Part shown: positions 32,107-40,730 of the stretch, piece after piece | How the letters are laid out: each line of letters opens with the position of its first letter | Position numbering within the stretch: the stretch's first letter is position 1 | Source of the DNA: Nocardioides sp. QY071 | Lineage (GTDB): Bacteria; Actinomycetota; Actinomycetes; Propionibacteriales; Nocardioidaceae | Reading direction: 5' to 3' | Length of the DNA stretch: 64,000 nucleotides | Assembly (NCBI RefSeq): GCF_029961765.1 | Contig: NZ_CP124681.1 | Coordinates: 5,518,001 to 5,582,000, forward strand | Program-made: the position numbers and the translations under genes | Notes under the pieces: model-generated | Told to the model about the DNA's origin: nothing | Seen by the model: the letters and a program-made list of their open reading frames with translations, nothing else | The model's database searches: none

Positions 32107-32628
32107 ATGATTACAACCGACCAGCGCGACCAGATCCGCGGCTGGTTCGCGGGACGCCTGCCGGAGGACCTCTTCGAGTCCGAGGTGGAGGTCACCGTCG
32201 ACCGCGAGGAGATCACCGTCATCGGCCGCATCGCGGCCCCGAAGCTCGCCGAGGACGCCTCGGCGACCGAGCGCGAGGCCGCCGCCCAGGGCCGCATCCA
32301 GGAGTTCCGCGGGCGCACCCGCGACGCGCGGATCGCCATCGCCCGCGAGGCCGAGCGCCAGTTCGACCAGAAGGTCGCGTGGGGCGTCGAGTGCGACGGG
32401 ACCAGGGCCCTGTTCACCCACCTGGCCGTCCCCGTCATGACCCGGCTGCGCCAGCCCGAGCGCGTCGTGCTCGACACGCTCATCGCCGGCGGCGTCGCCC
32501 GCAGCCGCAGCGAGGCGCTGGCCTGGTGCGTCCGGCTCGTCCAGCAGCACGCCGACGACTGGCTGGGCGAGCTGCGTGACTCGCTCGAGCACGTCCAGCG
32601 GGTCCGCGCGGCGGGCCCGGACGCCTAG
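32107..32628 (+). CDS. Hypothetical protein, possible ribbon-helix-helix DNA-binding region
   Basis: 173 residues. The first 60 residues form a beta-rich piece (ESEVEVTVDREEITVIGRIA). A helical middle follows (REAAAQGRIQEFRGRTRD). Near the C-terminus the segment QPERVVLDTLIAGGVARSRSEALAWCVRLV has the strand-helix-helix look of CopG/RHH proteins. No exact family is recognised. The ATG is preceded by a 14-bp dyad. The stop codon TAG lies in the CTAG target of the IS481-type element, which copied it on insertion. Confidence 0.58.
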   Translation: MITTDQRDQIRGWFAGRLPEDLFESEVEVTVDREEITVIGRIAAPKLAEDASATEREAAAQGRIQEFRGRTRDARIAIAREAERQFDQKVAWGVECDGTRALFTHLAVPVMTRLRQPERVVLDTLIAGGVARSRSEALAWCVRLVQQHADDWLGELRDSLEHVQRVRAAGPDA

Positions 32629-33635
32629 ATGTGATGCCCAGCCAGGTTGTCCAGCCTGGTGATGGGTGCGGCCTTCCCGATTGCTGAGTGGGGCCGGTGG
32701 TGGTTGTACTCGTGGATCCATGCTGGCAGAGCGGCGAGCCGGGCTGACTCGGAGTTGTAGAACTTCTTGAATGCCCAGCCTTCGGCCAGGGTGCGGTGGA
32801 AGCGCTCGATCTTGCCGTTGGTCTGCGGACGGTAGGGCCGAGTCTTCTTCGGCGTGATGCCCAGATCGGCACAGGTGTCGCGCCACAAGTGGGACTTGTA
32901 GCAGCTGCCGTTGTCGCTGAGCACGCGCTTCACGACGACGCCGCGTTCGGCGAACCAGGCGACCGCGTTCTTGAGGACCTCGGCCGCGGTCTCCTTGGTC
33001 TCGTCGTCGTGAGCCTCGACGTAGGCCACGCGGGAGTGGTCGTCGACAACGGTGTGCAGGTAACAGGTCCCGATCACCGGGTTGCGCCACTTGTTGCGAG
33101 GCACGCCTGTTCGCGCGACTGTGGCCGACCGGTTCTTCTCGCCCTGCTGACGCCCGACGTAGCGCCAGCCGCCGCCGTCGGGGACCTTGCCGAGTTTCTT
33201 GACGTCGACATGCATCAGGTCGCCGGGCTTCTCGTGCTCGTAGCGGCGGATCGGCTCGCCGGTGGCGCGGTCGATGTGGGAGAGGCGGTTGATCCGGCAG
33301 CGGACCAGGACCGCGTGCACGGTCGAGGCAGGCATGTTGAGGCGGTCGGCGATCTCGACGGGGCCGAGTCGCTGCTTCCAGCGCAGGTGCACGATCTTGC
33401 GCACGATCGGCGCCGGTGTGCGGTTCGGCTGCCGATGCGGGGCTGAGGACCGGTCGAGCATTCCGTCCGGTCCCTCGTCGCGGTAGCGATCGGCCCACTT
33501 CTTCGCTGTGCGCCACGAGACGTCGTAGCGCTCGGCAGCTCGAGCTGGCGGCCAGCCGTGATCGACGATCAGGCGCGCAAGACGTAGGCGCGCACGTGGG
33601 GTCAGGGCTGCGTTGGCATGGGTAGCGTGTGACAC
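32625..33635 (-). CDS. IS481 family transposase
   Basis: 336 residues. N-terminal HTH (LARLIVDHGWPPARAAERYD, then VSWRTAKKWADRY) and an rve integrase core with the DDE triad: D in LMHVDVKKLG, D in VLSDNGSCY and E in KIERFHRT. SD AGGAGG precedes the GTG at 33635. The frame runs past the IS end and its stop (TAG) lies in the CTAG of the flanking target duplication, a known trait of IS481-type elements. No frameshift is seen, so it is likely active. Confidence 0.95.
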   Translation of the reverse strand: MSHATHANAALTPRARLRLARLIVDHGWPPARAAERYDVSWRTAKKWADRYRDEGPDGMLDRSSAPHRQPNRTPAPIVRKIVHLRWKQRLGPVEIADRLNMPASTVHAVLVRCRINRLSHIDRATGEPIRRYEHEKPGDLMHVDVKKLGKVPDGGGWRYVGRQQGEKNRSATVARTGVPRNKWRNPVIGTCYLHTVVDDHSRVAYVEAHDDETKETAAEVLKNAVAWFAERGVVVKRVLSDNGSCYKSHLWRDTCADLGITPKKTRPYRPQTNGKIERFHRTLAEGWAFKKFYNSESARLAALPAWIHEYNHHRPHSAIGKAAPITRLDNLAGHHI

Positions 33636-33757
33636 GAAGGCCTCCTGCGGTGGGAGCGGTTCCTAGACAGCTCCACTCCACACCCGGGAGGCCTTCGTCC
33701 ATCTACAGCTCAGACCGTGTCGTCACACGATCTCGACCAACGTGCCTGGGCATCACA
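32630..33757. mobile_element. Complete IS481-family insertion sequence, 1128 bp, with 6-bp target duplication CCTAGA
   Basis: Terminal inverted repeats start TGTGATGCCCAG (left end) and end CTGGGCATCACA (right end); the first 12 bp are identical and about 17 of 20 match. The duplicated target CCTAGA (32624-32629 and 33758-33763) agrees with the NCTAGN rule for IS481. The intact ends, target duplication and transposase indicate a recent insertion. Confidence 0.93.
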
Positions 33758-33770
33758 CCTAGATGGGCAA

Positions 33771-34178
33771 CTAGGGCGTGTCGCGGCCCGGGCGGTCGCC
33801 GAGCCAGCCGAGGTTGGTCGCGACCTGCTCGAGCGAACCGAGCAGTGCGTCGTACTGCTCCGGCGAGAGGCCCTCGGCGGCCCGCTCGGCGACCGCCTGA
33901 ACCGGGCCGTCCTGGACCTCGCTGACCAGCTCGCTGCCGGACTCGGTCAACCGGTACTCGCCACTGCGGTGCTCGACCAGCCCCGCCGCCACCAGTCCCT
34001 CGGCGGCGGGGAGCAGCTCGACGGCGACGTCATCGGCGACGGCGCCGTGCTCGAGGCGCCCGAGGGCGTGCCAGTCACGACGGCTCAACCCGCGCTCGGC
34101 CAAGGCATCCGCGACCTGGTCGTCGAGCAGGCGGTCGAGCGTGGTCAGCCAGTAGCCGAGCGGGCGCGGTGCGGTCAT
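33771..34178 (-). CDS. MarR-like winged-helix protein
   Basis: 135 residues. PLGYWLTTLDRLLDDQVADA, then LSRRDWHALGRLEHGAVADD in the first half, and the wing VEHRSGEYRLTESGSELVSE, follow the MarR layout, with a short C-terminal helix pair. The ATG at 34178 is used. It is divergent from the FemX-like gene, 81 bp away, with a short tandem repeat between them, and may regulate the femX-alr pair. The IS481-type element lies 13 bp beyond its stop codon. Confidence 0.72.
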   Translation of the reverse strand: MTAPRPLGYWLTTLDRLLDDQVADALAERGLSRRDWHALGRLEHGAVADDVAVELLPAAEGLVAAGLVEHRSGEYRLTESGSELVSEVQDGPVQAVAERAAEGLSPEQYDALLGSLEQVATNLGWLGDRPGRDTP

Positions 34179-34224
34179 GGCCCCGCGGTACCCCGCTCGC
34201 CGGGGCTCACCCCGCCGCACCCGT

Positions 34225-34250
34225 CCGATAGGCCCGATAGGCCCGATAGG
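34225..34250. repeat. Three tandem copies of a 9-bp unit before the FemX-like gene
   Basis: CCGATAGGC is repeated in tandem two times and then CCGATAGG, ending ten bases before the ATG at 34260. It spans the ribosome-binding region, so changes in copy number could alter expression. It may also be a regulator's half-site array. Confidence 0.55.
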
Positions 34251-34259
34251 TTGGTCCCC

Positions 34260-35390
34260 ATGCCCAGCGTGCGCCCGATCAGCCCGACCGAGCACCGCGA
34301 CCACCTCGCCACCCTGCCGTCCGCGAGCTTCCTGCAGACACCCGGCTGGGCGCGGGTGAAGAGCGAGTGGCGCAGCGAGTCGCTCGGCTGGTTCGACGAC
34401 GCGGGGAAGCAGGTCGGCGTCGCGCTGGTGCTCTACCGCAAGCTCCCCAAGCTCAACCGCTACCTCGCCTACCTGCCCGAGGGGCCGGTCATCGACTGGG
34501 GAAGCGACGACCTCGGCGCCTGGCTGGACCCGATGGTGCGGCACCTGAGGAAGCAGGGCGCGTTCGCCGTACGGATCGGGCCCCCGGTGGTCACCCGGCG
34601 ATGGACGACGGCGCAGGTCAAGGACGGCATCGCCGACCCGGCGGTCCGTCTCCTCGGCGAGATCCCGCCCGCCGAGCGCACCCCGGCCGGCGCGCGCGTG
34701 GTCGCCCAGCTCCACGAGCTCGGCTGGCGCCACCAGGGCGTCGAGGGCGGCTTCGCCGCGGGCCAGCCGCAGTTCGTGTTCCAGGTCCCGCTCCGTTCTG
34801 CCGACGGCACCCAGCTCAGCGAGGACGAGGTCCTCAAGGGCATGAACCAGCTGTGGCGCCGCAACATCAAGAAGGCCGCGAAGGAGGGCGTCGAGGTCAC
34901 CCGCGGCACCCGCGAGGACCTGGCGGCGTTCCACGAGCTCTACGTCCACACCGCCCAGCGCGACCACTTCACGCCGCGTCCGCTGAGCTACTTCGAGACG
35001 ATGTACGACGCCCTCTGCGCCGACGCCCCGGAGCGGTTCACCCTCTGGCTGGCCCGCCACGACGGCGACCTGGTGGCCTCGACGATCGCGATCCGCGTCG
35101 GCGAGCACGCCTGGTACTCCTACGGCGCCTCGTCCACCGAGAAGCGCGAGGTGCGCGGCTCCAACGCGATCCAGTGGGCCATGATCCGCGACGCGATCGC
35201 CGCCGGCGCGGCCGTCTACGACCTGCGCGGCATCACCGAGACCCTCGACGCCGACGACGCGCACGTCGGGCTGATCCAGTTCAAGGTCGGCACCGGCGGC
35301 GAGGCGGTCGAGTACGCCGGCGAGTGGGACCTGCCGGTCAACCGGGCGCTCTACAAGGCCTTCCAGGTCTACCTCCAGCGAAGGGGCTGA
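34260..35390 (+). CDS. FemAB/FemX-like peptidoglycan bridge aminoacyltransferase
   Basis: 376 residues. The two GNAT-like halves and helical arm of Fem proteins are visible: SASFLQTPGWARVKSEWRSE at the start, LWRRNIKKAAKEGVEVTRGT in the arm, then YSYGASSTEKREVRGSNAIQ, then WAMIRDAIAAGAAVYDLRGI near the end. Fem enzymes transfer amino acids from aminoacyl-tRNA to lipid II. The next gene, four bases away, encodes an alanine racemase-like enzyme, so the two may act together on a peptide stem or bridge. Residue specificity cannot be read. Confidence 0.87.
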   Translation: MPSVRPISPTEHRDHLATLPSASFLQTPGWARVKSEWRSESLGWFDDAGKQVGVALVLYRKLPKLNRYLAYLPEGPVIDWGSDDLGAWLDPMVRHLRKQGAFAVRIGPPVVTRRWTTAQVKDGIADPAVRLLGEIPPAERTPAGARVVAQLHELGWRHQGVEGGFAAGQPQFVFQVPLRSADGTQLSEDEVLKGMNQLWRRNIKKAAKEGVEVTRGTREDLAAFHELYVHTAQRDHFTPRPLSYFETMYDALCADAPERFTLWLARHDGDLVASTIAIRVGEHAWYSYGASSTEKREVRGSNAIQWAMIRDAIAAGAAVYDLRGITETLDADDAHVGLIQFKVGTGGEAVEYAGEWDLPVNRALYKAFQVYLQRRG

Positions 35391-35393
35391 CCG

Positions 35394-36470
35394 ATGAGCC
35401 TGACCCTCACCGTCGACGGGCCCCGCTGGCGCACCCACCTCGAGTCGGTCGCCGACGCGCAACCCGGGCTGGTCCCGGTCGCGAAGGGCAACGGCTACGG
35501 CTTCACGCTGGGCCGCCTGGCCCGCAAGGCGCAGTGGCTGGCCGAGCGCGGCCACGACGTACGCACCCTCGCCGTCGGCACGTACGACGAGCTGCCGGAG
35601 GTCGCGCAGCGCTGGCACGGCGACCTGCTGGTGCTCACCCCGTGGCGGCCCTGGGTGCCGCTCCCCGACGCCGCGACCGGCCGCCGGCTGGTCCACACCG
35701 TCAGCCGCCTGGCCGACCTGCGCGACCTGCTGCACGCCGACCCGGCCGCGCGGGTCGTGCTGGAGCGGATGACCTCGATGCGCCGCCACGGCATGGCCGC
35801 ACGCGAGCTGTGGGAGGCCGGCGACCTGCTCCGCAAGCACCCCGGCGCCCGGGTCGAGGGCCTCGCCCTGCACCTGCCGCTCGGGCAGGGCACCCACCTC
35901 GGCGAGGTGACCCGCCTGGTCAACGACTTCGTCGCCGCCGAGGTCCCCACCCGCGGCACCCCGGAGGTGTGGGTCAGCCACCTCACCGACGCCGAGCTGA
36001 CCACCCTGCGCAGCCAGTACGGCGACTTCACGGTCCGCCCCCGGATCGGCACCGGGCTCTGGCTCGGTGACCGCGGCGCCCTCCGCGTCACCGCGACCGT
36101 CCTCGACGTGCACCCCGTCGAGCGGGGTGACGCGTTCGGCTACCGCGGCCGCACCGCCCCGAAGTCGGGCCACGTGCTCGTCGTCAGCGGCGGCACCGCT
36201 CACGGCATCGGCCTCGAGGCGCCCACCGGCGAGCAGTCGATCAAGGCGCGGGCGGCGACGCTGGCCCGCGGTGGCCTCGACGCGGTCGGGTTCGTGCGCT
36301 CGCCGTACGCCATCGACGGCAAGCAGCGCCTGTTCGCCGAGCCGCCCCACATGCAGGCCTCGATGCTGTTCGTGCCCCACGGCGCGCGGGTGCCCGAGGT
36401 CGGCGAGGAGGTCGACGTCCGGGTCCGCTACACCGCCACGGAGTTCGACCGGGTCGTCGTCTCCGGCTGA
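35394..36470 (+). CDS. Alanine racemase-like PLP enzyme
   Basis: 358 residues. The PLP lysine motif is VPVAKGNGYGFTLG (K31), in the place of VKANAYGHG of Alr. The TIM-barrel part follows with ERMTSMRRHGMAARELWEAG and the C-terminal part with RPRIGTGLWLGDRGALRV. It departs from canonical Alr at the lysine motif (KGNGYG). It could racemise alanine or another amino acid. Directly after the FemX-like gene (four-base gap). A housekeeping alr may exist elsewhere in the genome. Confidence 0.82.
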   Translation: MSLTLTVDGPRWRTHLESVADAQPGLVPVAKGNGYGFTLGRLARKAQWLAERGHDVRTLAVGTYDELPEVAQRWHGDLLVLTPWRPWVPLPDAATGRRLVHTVSRLADLRDLLHADPAARVVLERMTSMRRHGMAARELWEAGDLLRKHPGARVEGLALHLPLGQGTHLGEVTRLVNDFVAAEVPTRGTPEVWVSHLTDAELTTLRSQYGDFTVRPRIGTGLWLGDRGALRVTATVLDVHPVERGDAFGYRGRTAPKSGHVLVVSGGTAHGIGLEAPTGEQSIKARAATLARGGLDAVGFVRSPYAIDGKQRLFAEPPHMQASMLFVPHGARVPEVGEEVDVRVRYTATEFDRVVVSG

Positions 36471-36509
36471 TCCCCGCGCCCCATGCGTTCTGGTCGCTGA
36501 ATCGGCCGA

Positions 36510-37946
36510 TCAGCCGCCAATTCGAAGGGGGCGCGGTTCCACGGCCACCCCCGGCTCGACCCGCTCCAGCGCGGCCGGGTCGTGCGCGGGCCGGTAGAGG
36601 TCGCGCACGATCACCGCGGCGAGGTAGAGCTCGCCGAGCACCCGGACGACGATGCCGACCCAGTAGAACCCGGCGTCCCCGCCGCCGGCCGGGGCGAGGT
36701 AGCCGCCGAGGTACCACCACACCGTGCAGAAGTAGAAGACCTCGCTCGCCTGCCACACGATCTGGTCGCGCCAGCGCGGCCGGGCCAGGGCGGCGAGGGG
36801 GAGCAGCCACAGGACGTACTGCGGCGAGTAGACCTTGTTGACCAGCAGGAAGCCGACCACGATCAGGTAGCCGAGCTGGGCCAGGCGGGGGACCATCGCC
36901 ACGGGGCCGCGGCGCCCGGCGGTCATCCCGATCGCGAACACCCCGAGGCACCAGGCGCCGAAGAGCACCCACGACCACACGTTGACCGTGTGCGCCGAGA
37001 TGCCGAGGTCGCCCGCCTGGTCGACGAGCAGCCACAGCGAGCCGAGATCGGCCTTCCGCTCGGCGTTGAACGACCAGAAGACCTTCCACTGGTCCGGACC
37101 GGAGAGGTACGCCGGCGCGTTGGCCACCACCCAGGCGACCACCGCCCACAGCGCGGCCAGCGCGAACCGCCCGACCCGACGCTGGCGCAGGCAGATCACC
37201 AGCAAGCCGCCGAGCAGGAACAGCGGGTAGAGCTTGGCGGCGGTGCCGAGGCCGATCAGCACGCCGGTGAGCACCGGCTTGTCCCGCGACCAGGCCCACA
37301 GCGCCCCGGCCACCAGAGCGACGGCGAGCAGGTCCCAGTTGATCAAGCCGGTCAGCAGCAGCGCGGGGGAGAGGGCGAACGCGGCCGCGTCCCAGGGCCG
37401 GGACCGGTTCGCGCCCGCCAGCAGCCAGGTCGCCAACAGCGCGAGCGCGGCGAAGCCGACGGCGTTCACGAGGAGGAAGAGGTTCTCCTCGTCGTTGACC
37501 TCCGGGTCGCCGTACAGGTCGGAGACGGGCGCCTTGTAGCGCGCCGCGACGTCCGGTGACCCGTTGAGCCAGTGCGTGACCCACGCGGTGCCCCACGCCC
37601 AGTAGGAGATGCCGACCGGGTACTCCATCACCTGGTACCGGGCCCGGGTCTGGTCGTCGTCGGAGTACGGCCAGGCGTGCTCGGCCATCCCCCGCGGCAC
37701 GTACAGCGGCTTGAGGTCGGTGTAGCACATGTGGGAGTAGACCCAGTTCTGGTCGTGTCCCTGGGCGAGCGAGCACGGCGCCTTCTGCACGAGCCCCGCC
37801 GCGAACACCACCGCGGTGAGCAGCAGCAGGACCCGCGCCGGCGTCCACCACCGGTGCGGTCGCGCGTGGTCGCCCATCGGGCCGCCGACGACCTCGCTCA
37901 GCGCCGTGACGACCGCGTCGTCACGGGTGGGGTGGACGTGGGTCAC
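36510..37946 (-). CDS. GT87 (DUF2029) family membrane glycosyltransferase
   Basis: 478 residues with about 10-12 hydrophobic segments. The N-terminal membrane segment LLLLTAVVFAAGLVQKAPC is followed by an external loop with acidic residues (LYGDPEVNDEENLF), and FALSPALLLTGLINWDLLAV and KVYSPQYVLWLLPLAA, as in GT-C polyprenyl-phosphomannose-dependent mannosyltransferases. In mycobacteria the gene next to ponA1 (Rv0051) is of this type. It starts four bases after the PBP stop, which supports co-expression with cell wall synthesis. Confidence 0.87.
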   Translation of the reverse strand: MTHVHPTRDDAVVTALSEVVGGPMGDHARPHRWWTPARVLLLLTAVVFAAGLVQKAPCSLAQGHDQNWVYSHMCYTDLKPLYVPRGMAEHAWPYSDDDQTRARYQVMEYPVGISYWAWGTAWVTHWLNGSPDVAARYKAPVSDLYGDPEVNDEENLFLLVNAVGFAALALLATWLLAGANRSRPWDAAAFALSPALLLTGLINWDLLAVALVAGALWAWSRDKPVLTGVLIGLGTAAKLYPLFLLGGLLVICLRQRRVGRFALAALWAVVAWVVANAPAYLSGPDQWKVFWSFNAERKADLGSLWLLVDQAGDLGISAHTVNVWSWVLFGAWCLGVFAIGMTAGRRGPVAMVPRLAQLGYLIVVGFLLVNKVYSPQYVLWLLPLAALARPRWRDQIVWQASEVFYFCTVWWYLGGYLAPAGGGDAGFYWVGIVVRVLGELYLAAVIVRDLYRPAHDPAALERVEPGVAVEPRPLRIGG

Positions 37947-37949
37947 CGG

Positions 37950-40202
37950 TCAGGGCCGGACGCGGGGGTTGTTCCCGTTGCCCGGGTTCCCGATGGTCGA
38001 CCCGGTGGGGAACGTCGGCTGCGTCGGCTGCGTCGGCTGCGTCGGTGTCGGGGTCGGCGGTGGGACGAAGGTCGGCGGCGCCGTCGGCGGAGGAGTGACC
38101 GGAGGCGGAGCCTGCTCGGTCGTCTTCTTCTCCTTCGGCTTCTTGGACTTCTTCGGCGGCGGGGGCGGCGGCGGGACGTACTCGTGGCCCTCGGTCGGCG
38201 CCTCACCCTTGACGTACGCCGCGCCCGGCAGGTCCTCGACCTCCTCGCCGTCGAGGGCGCGCAGCATGACCGCGGTCCAGGTCTTGGCGGGGTAGGCACC
38301 GCCGAAGTACGACGGCAGCCAGTCCTTGAGCTGCTCGTTGCCCTTGCCGCGCACGTACATCACCGCGGTCGCGAGCTGCGGCGTGTAGCCGACGAACCAG
38401 GCCGAGGAGACGTCACCGTTGCCGTTGGTGGCGGTGCCGGTCTTGCCGCCGGCCGGGCGGTGCAGGCCGAGGGCCGCCGTACCGGATCCGGACTTGACGA
38501 CCTGCTGGAGCGCGTAGCCCACGTCGTCGGCGATACCCTCGGGGACCGCGTCGTGGGTGGCGACCTTGTGGTCGAAGCGCACCACGCCGTCGCGGTCGAC
38601 GACCTTCTCGATGATGTAGGCGTCGGCGGCGACCCCGCGGTTGGCGATGGTGGCGTAGCCGTTGGCCATGTTGATCGGGCTCACGGTCTGCGAGCCCAGC
38701 GAGACGCCGGTGTTGGGCTGCAGGCCCGGGCTCGAGGTCGGGATGCCGTACGCCGGCGTGGCGGCCTCGGCCGGCGGGATGCCCATCGCGTTGGCGGTGG
38801 TGATGATCTGCTGCGGGCCGTCGGGCATCGCCAGCGTCATGTCGATGAACGCGGTGTTGATCGAGTCCTCGGTGGCCTTGATCAGGTTGACCCGGCCGTA
38901 GCTGTGGTCGCCCTGGTTCTCGATCTCGCCGCCGCCCTCGAGCTCGTAGGGCGAGTTGCCGTCGAAGGTGTCCTTGAGCTCGAAGCCGGACTCGATGCCG
39001 GCGGCCAGCGCGAACGGCTTGAACGTCGAGCCGGCCTGGCCGCCGGACACGGCCCAGTTGATCTGCGACTCGAGGTAGTCCTGGCCGCCGTAGAACCCGC
39101 GCACCGCCCCGGTGCCGGGCTGGACCGAGGCGACCGCGACGTGCAGCTGCTTGGGCCCGAAGCCCTCCGGACGCTGCTCGGCGACGCCCTCGGCGGCCGC
39201 GGCCATCGCCTTCTTGGTGAAGGTCGTGGTGACCTGGAGGCCGCCGCCGTTGATCTCCTGCTCGCTGAAGCCGAGCCGGGTGAGCTCCTTGTGGACCATG
39301 CTCAGCACGTGGCCCCGCTGGCCGCCGTACTGCTCGCTCTGCTTGATCTGCGGGAACTTCGGCAGCGCCTCGCGCGCCTGGGAGACCTCGCCGGCGGGGG
39401 CCGTGCCCATCTTGGCCATCGAGTCGAGGACGTACTGGTAGCGGCCGAGCAGGCGCTGCGCCACGTCCTCGCCGTCGGCCGGGTCGAGGCCGTTGGGGTT
39501 GTTGAGGATCGCGGCCAGGGCGGCGGACTGCTTGAGGTTGAGCTGCGCGGCGTCCTTGGCGAAGTAGGCCTGCGCCGCGGCCTGGATGCCATAAGCGCCA
39601 CGGCCGAAGTAGATGGTGTTGAGGTAGCCCTCGAGCACGTCCTGCTTGCTCAGCTGGTTCTTCACCTTGAGCGAGAGGATCGCTTCCTTGAGCTTGCGCT
39701 TCCAGGTGCGCTCCTGGGTCAAGTACAGGATCTTGACGTACTGCTGGGTGATCGTCGACGCGCCCTGGGTCGCGTTGCCCTGGGCGTTGCTGAACGCCGC
39801 GCGCAGGATGCCCTTCGGGTCGAGGCCGTTGTCGGTCCAGAAGGTCTGGTTCTCGGCGGCCACGACGGCGTCCTTCACCGTCTGCGGCATCTCGTCGTAG
39901 TCGATCGAGTCACGCTTCTGCACCGCGAACTGGCCGAGTTGGCTCTTGCCGTCGGAGTAGTAGACCTGCGTGGTCTCGGTAAGGAAGTCGGCGTTGGGGT
40001 CGGGGATGTCGATCGACCGGTAGGCGACGAAGAAGCCGGCGGCACCCAGCAGGGCCATCACCATGCAGGCGATCAGGCCCCAGATCGTGTACCGCTTCAG
40101 CCGCTGCTTCCAGGTCCGCGGCGTGCGGTCCTTCGAGCGGCCCTTCGAGCGCGCCTTCGCCCTGGTGGGCGACGCGCCGGACTTCCGTTTTCCCTGAACC
40201 AC
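37950..40202 (-). CDS. Class A penicillin-binding protein (transglycosylase-transpeptidase)
   Basis: 750 residues. Basic N-terminus, transmembrane helix (about 42-62), GT51 domain with VAAENQTFW and QGASTITQQYVK, and transpeptidase with S-x2-K (AGSTFKPF), S-x-N (EDSINTAF) and K-T-G (GGKTGTA). The Pro-rich C-tail (from about residue 660) has the PPPPPPP and QPTQPTQPT runs; the latter come from three 9-bp tandem repeats at 38013-38039. Corresponds to PonA1-type PBP by position. It polymerises and cross-links peptidoglycan outside the membrane. The ATG at 40202 is used. Confidence 0.96.
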   Translation of the reverse strand: MVQGKRKSGASPTRAKARSKGRSKDRTPRTWKQRLKRYTIWGLIACMVMALLGAAGFFVAYRSIDIPDPNADFLTETTQVYYSDGKSQLGQFAVQKRDSIDYDEMPQTVKDAVVAAENQTFWTDNGLDPKGILRAAFSNAQGNATQGASTITQQYVKILYLTQERTWKRKLKEAILSLKVKNQLSKQDVLEGYLNTIYFGRGAYGIQAAAQAYFAKDAAQLNLKQSAALAAILNNPNGLDPADGEDVAQRLLGRYQYVLDSMAKMGTAPAGEVSQAREALPKFPQIKQSEQYGGQRGHVLSMVHKELTRLGFSEQEINGGGLQVTTTFTKKAMAAAAEGVAEQRPEGFGPKQLHVAVASVQPGTGAVRGFYGGQDYLESQINWAVSGGQAGSTFKPFALAAGIESGFELKDTFDGNSPYELEGGGEIENQGDHSYGRVNLIKATEDSINTAFIDMTLAMPDGPQQIITTANAMGIPPAEAATPAYGIPTSSPGLQPNTGVSLGSQTVSPINMANGYATIANRGVAADAYIIEKVVDRDGVVRFDHKVATHDAVPEGIADDVGYALQQVVKSGSGTAALGLHRPAGGKTGTATNGNGDVSSAWFVGYTPQLATAVMYVRGKGNEQLKDWLPSYFGGAYPAKTWTAVMLRALDGEEVEDLPGAAYVKGEAPTEGHEYVPPPPPPPKKSKKPKEKKTTEQAPPPVTPPPTAPPTFVPPPTPTPTQPTQPTQPTFPTGSTIGNPGNGNNPRVRP

Positions 40203-40226
40203 GCAGGACAGGGTACGGCGCGGGTG

Positions 40227-40730
40227 TCAGCCGACCCGATTTTCCGAGATCTGTCCACGCAGGGCCGCCAGCGCTCGCGACGACTGGCTCTTGACCGTGC
40301 CCTCGGCGATCCGCAGCTCGGCAGCGGTCTCGGCGACCGACAGTCCGAGCCAGTGGCGCAGCACCACCACCCGGCGCTGCATCGGCGGCAGCGCGCGGAC
40401 GGCGGCGAGCAGGTCGGTGCGCTCGCCCGGCTCCAGCCCGGGCCGGGCCACGGGGTCGTGGCCGTCCAGGCCCGGCCGCTCACGACGCCACGGCCGGCGC
40501 CGCTCGTCGAGGTCCGCGTTGACGATGATGCGTCGTACGTAGGCCAGCTCGGCACCGGCGGCGTGCAGCCGCGGCCAGCTCACGTAGAGCTTGGCCAGGG
40601 CGGTCTGCAGCACGTCCTCGGCCCGGTCCCACTCGCAGCCGCACACGGCGTACGCGATCCGGCGCAGCCGGACCTGGTGGGCCTCGACGAACGCGGTGAA
40701 GGCGGCGTCCCGCTCCTCGCGGCTGCTCAT
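40227..40730 (-). CDS. SigE-family ECF RNA polymerase sigma factor
   Basis: 167 residues. Region 2 (FTAFVEAHQVRLRRIAYAVC, then DRAEDVLQTALAKLYVSW) and region 4 (MQRRVVVLRHWLGLSVAETA, then ELRIAEGTVKSQSSRALAAL) are plain. The latter is typical of the actinobacterial SigE-family ECF group. Its ATG overlaps the end of the upstream gene by four bases, so it is coupled to the membrane protein that is its likely regulator. Confidence 0.93.
   Translation of the reverse strand: MSSREERDAAFTAFVEAHQVRLRRIAYAVCGCEWDRAEDVLQTALAKLYVSWPRLHAAGAELAYVRRIIVNADLDERRRPWRRERPGLDGHDPVARPGLEPGERTDLLAAVRALPPMQRRVVVLRHWLGLSVAETAAELRIAEGTVKSQSSRALAALRGQISENRVG

Noticed and set aside
34225..34250. CRISPR-like repeat array
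   Set aside because: Units of 9 bp in direct tandem without spacers; no cas genes in the window.
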